NCBI GenBank assembly: GCA_934661715.1
Contig: CAKUJL010000066.1
Coordinates: 1 to 7,807 of the forward strand
Length of the DNA stretch: 7,807 nucleotides
Reading direction: 5' to 3'
DNA from: an uncultured Oscillospiraceae bacterium
GTDB taxonomy: Bacteria; Bacillota; Clostridia; Oscillospirales; Oscillospiraceae
Positions 4,990-7,807 of the stretch are shown piece by piece. Positions within the stretch are counted from its first letter, which is position 1; every line of letters starts with the position of its first letter. Below the pieces are notes generated by a model. The model had not been told where the DNA came from, did no database searches, and saw only the letters and a list, made by a program, of their open reading frames with translations. The position numbers and the translations under genes are program-made.

Positions 4990-6509
4990 CCGCCTTTGAG
5001 CCCCAGATGAAGGCTTCGTTTCAGCCAGCGGCGGTCGGCAGCCTGCACGGTCTGCGTCAGCTCCAGAAACAGCAGCAGCACCGACAAATACAGCCCCGCC
5101 CGCAGCACCATCGCCGGAAGAAGGCCGAAATCCGGAATGCAGCACGACGCAAGAAGGGCGGAAACGGCGCAAAAAGCAGATTTTGCGGCAAATTGGAGCT
5201 TTGGCCGGTAATCGCAGACGAGAAGAAGGCGGCGGATGCTCAAGACAAAATTGACCGCGTGCGTGAAGTAAAACACCCACACGTAGGCCGTCACGCCGAA
5301 GCGCGGCAGGAAGCAGTACAGAAGCGCGACATCTAAAACGGAGGTCAGAACGTTTATCCGCACGCAGGCCGTCTGCTCGCCGAAGCCCTTGAGCATCCCG
5401 TCCGTCATCGCGTCCATGTATAATAGCAGCACCGCCGGAGAAAACACCAGAAGATACCGCCCGCAGCTTTCGCTCCTGTAGATCACCTGTCCGAGCCCCG
5501 CGGACAGAGCGCCCATCAGACAACCGACGCTCAGCGCGAACAAAAGCCCCATGCGAAGGCACGTGCCCGTCAGGTGGTGCATCCGCGCGGTGTTATTTGA
5601 CGCGCGGCAGCGGGCAAGCTCGGGAACGAGTAGGTCTGCCGCCGTGTATAAGATCGCCGCCGGGAACATGAGGATCGGGAAGACCATCGCGTGGATCGTC
5701 CCATAAGCCGCCATCGCCGCCTCCGGTTCGCCGCCAGATTGCGCAAGACCCCACGGAATGAGAAACTGCTCGAGTGTGGTAAGCCCTGAGCGAAGGTACG
5801 CGCTGAGTGCCAGCGGCACACAGAACTTTACGAGCCGCGCCGGAAGGGTCCTGTCTTTTTCCGGCTCCGGCAGGCCGCGGAACGTTTTTCGGAGCATGGA
5901 GAGCTGGTAAAGAAGGCTTCCAAAGCACGCGACCGCGCTTCCCAGCACCATCACGGCGCAGGCGCTTTCCGCGCCCGATCCCGCAAAGCGCAGCAGAGCC
6001 GCCGTCAGCAATAGCCCCGCCAGCCGCTCGACGGTCTCGACCTTTGCAAGCTCTTTTACCCGGTCGCAGGCCGTGAAAAAGCCCGATAAAATCGCGCACA
6101 GGCAGCTGACCGGCAGGAAGACCGCGAGAATCCGCAGCGAACTTGCCGCACGAATATCCCCGATCCACCGCGCCGCCGCCAGATCGCTCAAAAGAAAAAA
6201 CGCCGCGCCCACAACGCTCGAGATAGCCGCGCCGACCTTGAGGCAGAGCTGGATCGCCCGCCGCACGCCGGGGACGCTTCCTTTTCCGTATTCTTCGGCG
6301 CAAAGATACATCGCCGTCACGCGAAGCCCCGAGAGCCCCAGCGTCATCGCGAAGCCGCCCACCGTAAAAATGAGCTGCAAAAGCCCCAGTCCCGCCGCGC
6401 CGATGACGGCCGAGAGCCAGCGCTGAAAGAGCATCGTTATGCCGCGCAGCAGAAAATCGACCGCCGTCAGCAAAATCGCGCTCTGAAGCATCGAATGATT
6501 CGGACGCAA
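4986..6509 (-). CDS. MOP-superfamily flippase, SpoVB/MurJ-like
   Basis: The product (507 residues from the TTG at 6509, or 501 from the ATG at 6491) is hydrophobic throughout, with roughly 14 membrane segments, matching the usual 500-520 residues of MurJ/SpoVB-type lipid-linked glycan exporters. The opening, SMLQSAILLTAVDFLLRG then LGLLQLIFTVGGFAMTLGLSGLRVTAM, has the arrangement of the SpoVB family: a first helix carrying an Arg, a GxxGLG loop, and a second helix ending in a small-residue Leu-Gly-Leu motif. A loop with the acidic-basic run PEPEKDR links the two halves. Related proteins flip lipid II or other undecaprenyl-linked sugars across the membrane, for spore cortex or polysaccharide synthesis. 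The open frame continues far upstream to 7166, but that part is a shadow of the next gene. The TTG start has AAGGTGA 4 bases before it; the ATG has no such site. Substrate is not determinable here, and a spore role is only one option. Confidence 0.85.
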   Translation of the reverse strand: MRPNHSMLQSAILLTAVDFLLRGITMLFQRWLSAVIGAAGLGLLQLIFTVGGFAMTLGLSGLRVTAMYLCAEEYGKGSVPGVRRAIQLCLKVGAAISSVVGAAFFLLSDLAAARWIGDIRAASSLRILAVFLPVSCLCAILSGFFTACDRVKELAKVETVERLAGLLLTAALLRFAGSGAESACAVMVLGSAVACFGSLLYQLSMLRKTFRGLPEPEKDRTLPARLVKFCVPLALSAYLRSGLTTLEQFLIPWGLAQSGGEPEAAMAAYGTIHAMVFPILMFPAAILYTAADLLVPELARCRASNNTARMHHLTGTCLRMGLLFALSVGCLMGALSAGLGQVIYRSESCGRYLLVFSPAVLLLYMDAMTDGMLKGFGEQTACVRINVLTSVLDVALLYCFLPRFGVTAYVWVFYFTHAVNFVLSIRRLLLVCDYRPKLQFAAKSAFCAVSALLASCCIPDFGLLPAMVLRAGLYLSVLLLFLELTQTVQAADRRWLKRSLHLGLKGG

Positions 6510-6520
6510 AAAATCACCTT
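6507..6520 (-). promoter_or_regulatory. Ribosome site and TTG start of the flippase, embedded in a terminator
   Basis: Reading leftward, AAGGTGA (6520-6514) is the only Shine-Dalgarno candidate near the flippase start. It is followed by TTTT and then TTG (6509-6507). All seven bases of the site are paired in the 3' arm of the intrinsic terminator at 6508-6549, and the TTG uses the last two bases of its U-tract. No clear promoter was found between the terminator and the gene. Confidence 0.5.
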
Positions 6521-6549
6521 CCCGTCCAGCATACGAACGGGAAGGCGAT
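6508..6549 (-). terminator. Intrinsic terminator after the membrane protein gene
   Basis: In the leftward transcript, 13 consecutive pairs form between 6549-6537 and 6525-6513 (one of them a G-U pair), with an 11-base loop, followed directly by six U (6513-6508, the first also closing the stem). It lies 25 bases after the stop of the preceding gene at 6575. This is a textbook rho-independent terminator for the rsmE/membrane-protein unit, but it also overlaps the translation start of the flippase gene. Confidence 0.88.
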
Positions 6550-6574
6550 GATAGAACAAGCTGATTTTGAGAAA

Positions 6575-7339
6575 TTACTTGAGCTGGAAGGTGTAGTACA
6601 CCGCGCCGATGAGCTCGATGGCGATGGCGGCGAACATGCAGTAGTACGCGAACAGCGCCGAGCCGAGCAGCAGACACGCAAGCAGGCAGCAGGCCAGCAC
6701 CGTGCAGGCGACGTAAAGAACCGTCGGGCTGAAGCGGGCGTGGAAGAGCTTGAACGTTTTGCCGAAGAGCGTCACGCGGCCCTTGTCCTTCGCGGCGCGG
6801 TTTGCCAGGAAGGCGACGCACACCAGAACGAGCGCGACGAGAATCGCCATCACAGCCGTTCTCGCGTTCATGCCAAGACCCTTGGAGTAGAAGTAGAAGC
6901 AGAAGCCGGACGCGATCGCCGCCAGAGAGAAGCAGAAAAATTCGCTCCGGTACAAGCAGAAGATGATGTACAGGCAGTAGACCGCCGCGTTGGCCATGTA
7001 AAGTGCCGCCGCGTGCTCGGTCCAGAAGTAGCGAAGATCGAGCGCACACAGTCCGACGAGCGCGGCCAGAACGAACACGTAGGGAAAAACCTTCCGCACG
7101 GCCTTTTTGCGCAGCGCATAGTACGCGATGGCCGAGGCCGCGCACAGCCCGGCGCAGAGCTTCCACGCAAGTGCGCTTGCCCGGTAGACGACATCAAAGG
7201 TGCTCATCGTCGCGTAGATATCCAGCACGCGCTTCACGCCGAGCATCGACAGCACCATCAGCACGAACGCGGCGCAGACCTTATAGACCGTCAGATCGTG
7301 CGGCTTGGCAGTTACATTGGACTTTGTATTGTTTCCCAT
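6575..7339 (-). CDS. Unrecognised multi-spanning membrane protein
   Basis: I do not recognise this 254-residue protein. It has a short polar N-terminus (1-16), then about seven or eight hydrophobic segments near 17-36, 54-75, 84-103, 110-130, 134-152, 161-180, 204-224 and 226-250. Basic clusters RKKAVRK (77-83) and the loop RAAKDKGRV to GKTFKLFH (181-200) are probably cytoplasmic. The membrane segments are rich in Cys, Ala, Tyr and Phe, with no charged catalytic motif, signal peptidase site or known domain. ATG 7348 lies directly behind AAAGG, too close; ATG 7339 has AAAGGA 8 bases upstream and is preferred. The gene follows rsmE by 25 bases on the same strand, so the two are probably cotranscribed, and a strong terminator follows it. 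A transporter or lineage-specific envelope protein is possible but unsupported. Confidence 0.85.
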   Translation of the reverse strand: MGNNTKSNVTAKPHDLTVYKVCAAFVLMVLSMLGVKRVLDIYATMSTFDVVYRASALAWKLCAGLCAASAIAYYALRKKAVRKVFPYVFVLAALVGLCALDLRYFWTEHAAALYMANAAVYCLYIIFCLYRSEFFCFSLAAIASGFCFYFYSKGLGMNARTAVMAILVALVLVCVAFLANRAAKDKGRVTLFGKTFKLFHARFSPTVLYVACTVLACCLLACLLLGSALFAYYCMFAAIAIELIGAVYYTFQLK

Positions 7340-7364
7340 GGTTTCCATCCTTTACTATCACACG

Positions 7365-7807
7365 CTAATCGAGTGCGCCCGCGGCAAAAAGAACCGCCGT
7401 CAGAGCGCACAGCGGGGCCGTCTCGCAGCGTAAAATGCGCGGCCCGAGCGAGCATATCTTCATGTTGTTTTCTCCGGCAAAGGCGACCTCGTCTTCGGAA
7501 AAGCCGCCCTCCGGGCCCGTCATGATGCTGACGGTTTTATATACGCCTGCCTTCAGGCACGCCGAAAGCGGCAGCGTTTTTTCGTTTTCATACGGGAAAA
7601 GCGGCAGATCGCTCTTGGACGCCTCCAGCACGGCCTCGTGGAACGACTTTGCAGCGCGAACCGCCGGGATCCTGCCCCGGCCGGACTGTTCGGCGGCGGA
7701 GGCGGCGATTTTCTGCCAGCGCTCGAGCTTTTTGGAAAGGCTCTTTTCATCCGGCTTTGCCACGCACCGGCTCGACGGGAAGGCAATGATCTCGCACGCG
7801 CCAAGCT
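7365..7807 (-). CDS. rsmE: 16S rRNA (uracil-1498-N3)-methyltransferase, C-terminal part
   Basis: The reading frame enters from the right edge of the window, so the N-terminal RNA-binding PUA-like part is missing; about 147 codons of the SPOUT methyltransferase domain are visible. Recognition: LGACEIIAFPSSRC, then KKLERWQKIAASAAEQSGRG followed by RIPAV, then IMTGPEGGFSEDEV and LGPRILRCETAPLCAL near the C-terminus. The last two form the trefoil knot that binds S-adenosylmethionine. RsmE methylates N3 of U1498 in the 30S subunit decoding region. The knot motif more often reads LRTETA or LRAETA; Cys here is a mild substitution. An apparent internal start (GTG at 7763) is just a Val codon of the continuing frame. 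The frame ends at TAG 7365, 25 bases before the unknown membrane protein gene. Confidence 0.95.
   Translation of the reverse strand, partial: LGACEIIAFPSSRCVAKPDEKSLSKKLERWQKIAASAAEQSGRGRIPAVRAAKSFHEAVLEASKSDLPLFPYENEKTLPLSACLKAGVYKTVSIMTGPEGGFSEDEVAFAGENNMKICSLGPRILRCETAPLCALTAVLFAAGALD

Noticed and set aside
6510..7166. Long N-terminal extension of the flippase frame to 7166
   Set aside because: The extra residues are Arg/Gly/Ala-rich, lie antisense-frame to the unknown membrane protein gene and cross a strong terminator; the family alignment begins near 6509-6491.
6548..7525. 325-codon rightward open frame
   Set aside because: Its Arg/Glu/Ala/His-rich translation is typical of the shadow opposite a GC-rich gene; the opposite strand encodes a membrane protein and rsmE with good ribosome sites.

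Overview
The window looks like chromosomal DNA from a GC-rich, low-motility-type gut Clostridia lineage (probably Oscillospiraceae/Ruminococcaceae-like). This is inferred from strong AAGGAGG-type ribosome binding sites, frequent GTG/TTG starts, sigma-A-type promoters, a SpoVB/MurJ-like flippase, a family 6 DNA glycosylase and the VTC/DUF4956 gene pair. No mobile element, CRISPR array, tRNA or rRNA is visible. Genes are tightly packed. The only long non-coding stretch is 1112-1447.

Left part (1-3330): two divergent units share one regulatory region. Leftward runs a VTC-domain (polyphosphate polymerase-like) gene followed 24 bases later by a DUF4956 membrane protein gene that leaves the window. 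Rightward runs an OmpR/PhoB-class response regulator and its histidine kinase, overlapping by 7 bases. The intergenic region carries three pairs of direct repeats, each with an 11-base period. Two pairs lie exactly, or nearly, where such a regulator activates a promoter: 10-13 bases upstream of a -10 hexamer, one facing each way. The simplest reading is that the two-component system controls both itself and the VTC/DUF4956 operon. Downstream of the rightward promoter, the regulator's leader is almost entirely four consecutive stem-loops, three of them abutting with no spacer.

Middle (3331-4989): a bidirectional terminator separates the kinase from a convergent leftward unit. That unit is a threonine aldolase-family PLP enzyme followed, with a 4-base GTGA overlap, by a hypoxanthine-DNA glycosylase. 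It has its own excellent promoter (TTGACT-17-TACAAT), whose -35 box contains the stop codon of the preceding gene.

Right part (4986-7807), all leftward: the C-terminal part of rsmE (16S rRNA m3U1498 methyltransferase) is followed by an unrecognised multi-spanning membrane protein, a strong intrinsic terminator, and a MOP-superfamily flippase (SpoVB/MurJ-like). The terminator's 3' arm and U-tract overlap the likely Shine-Dalgarno and TTG start of the flippase, an unusual arrangement.

The best candidates for something new are the divergent VTC/DUF4956-two-component regulatory region with its stem-loop leader, and the terminator/start overlap of the flippase.
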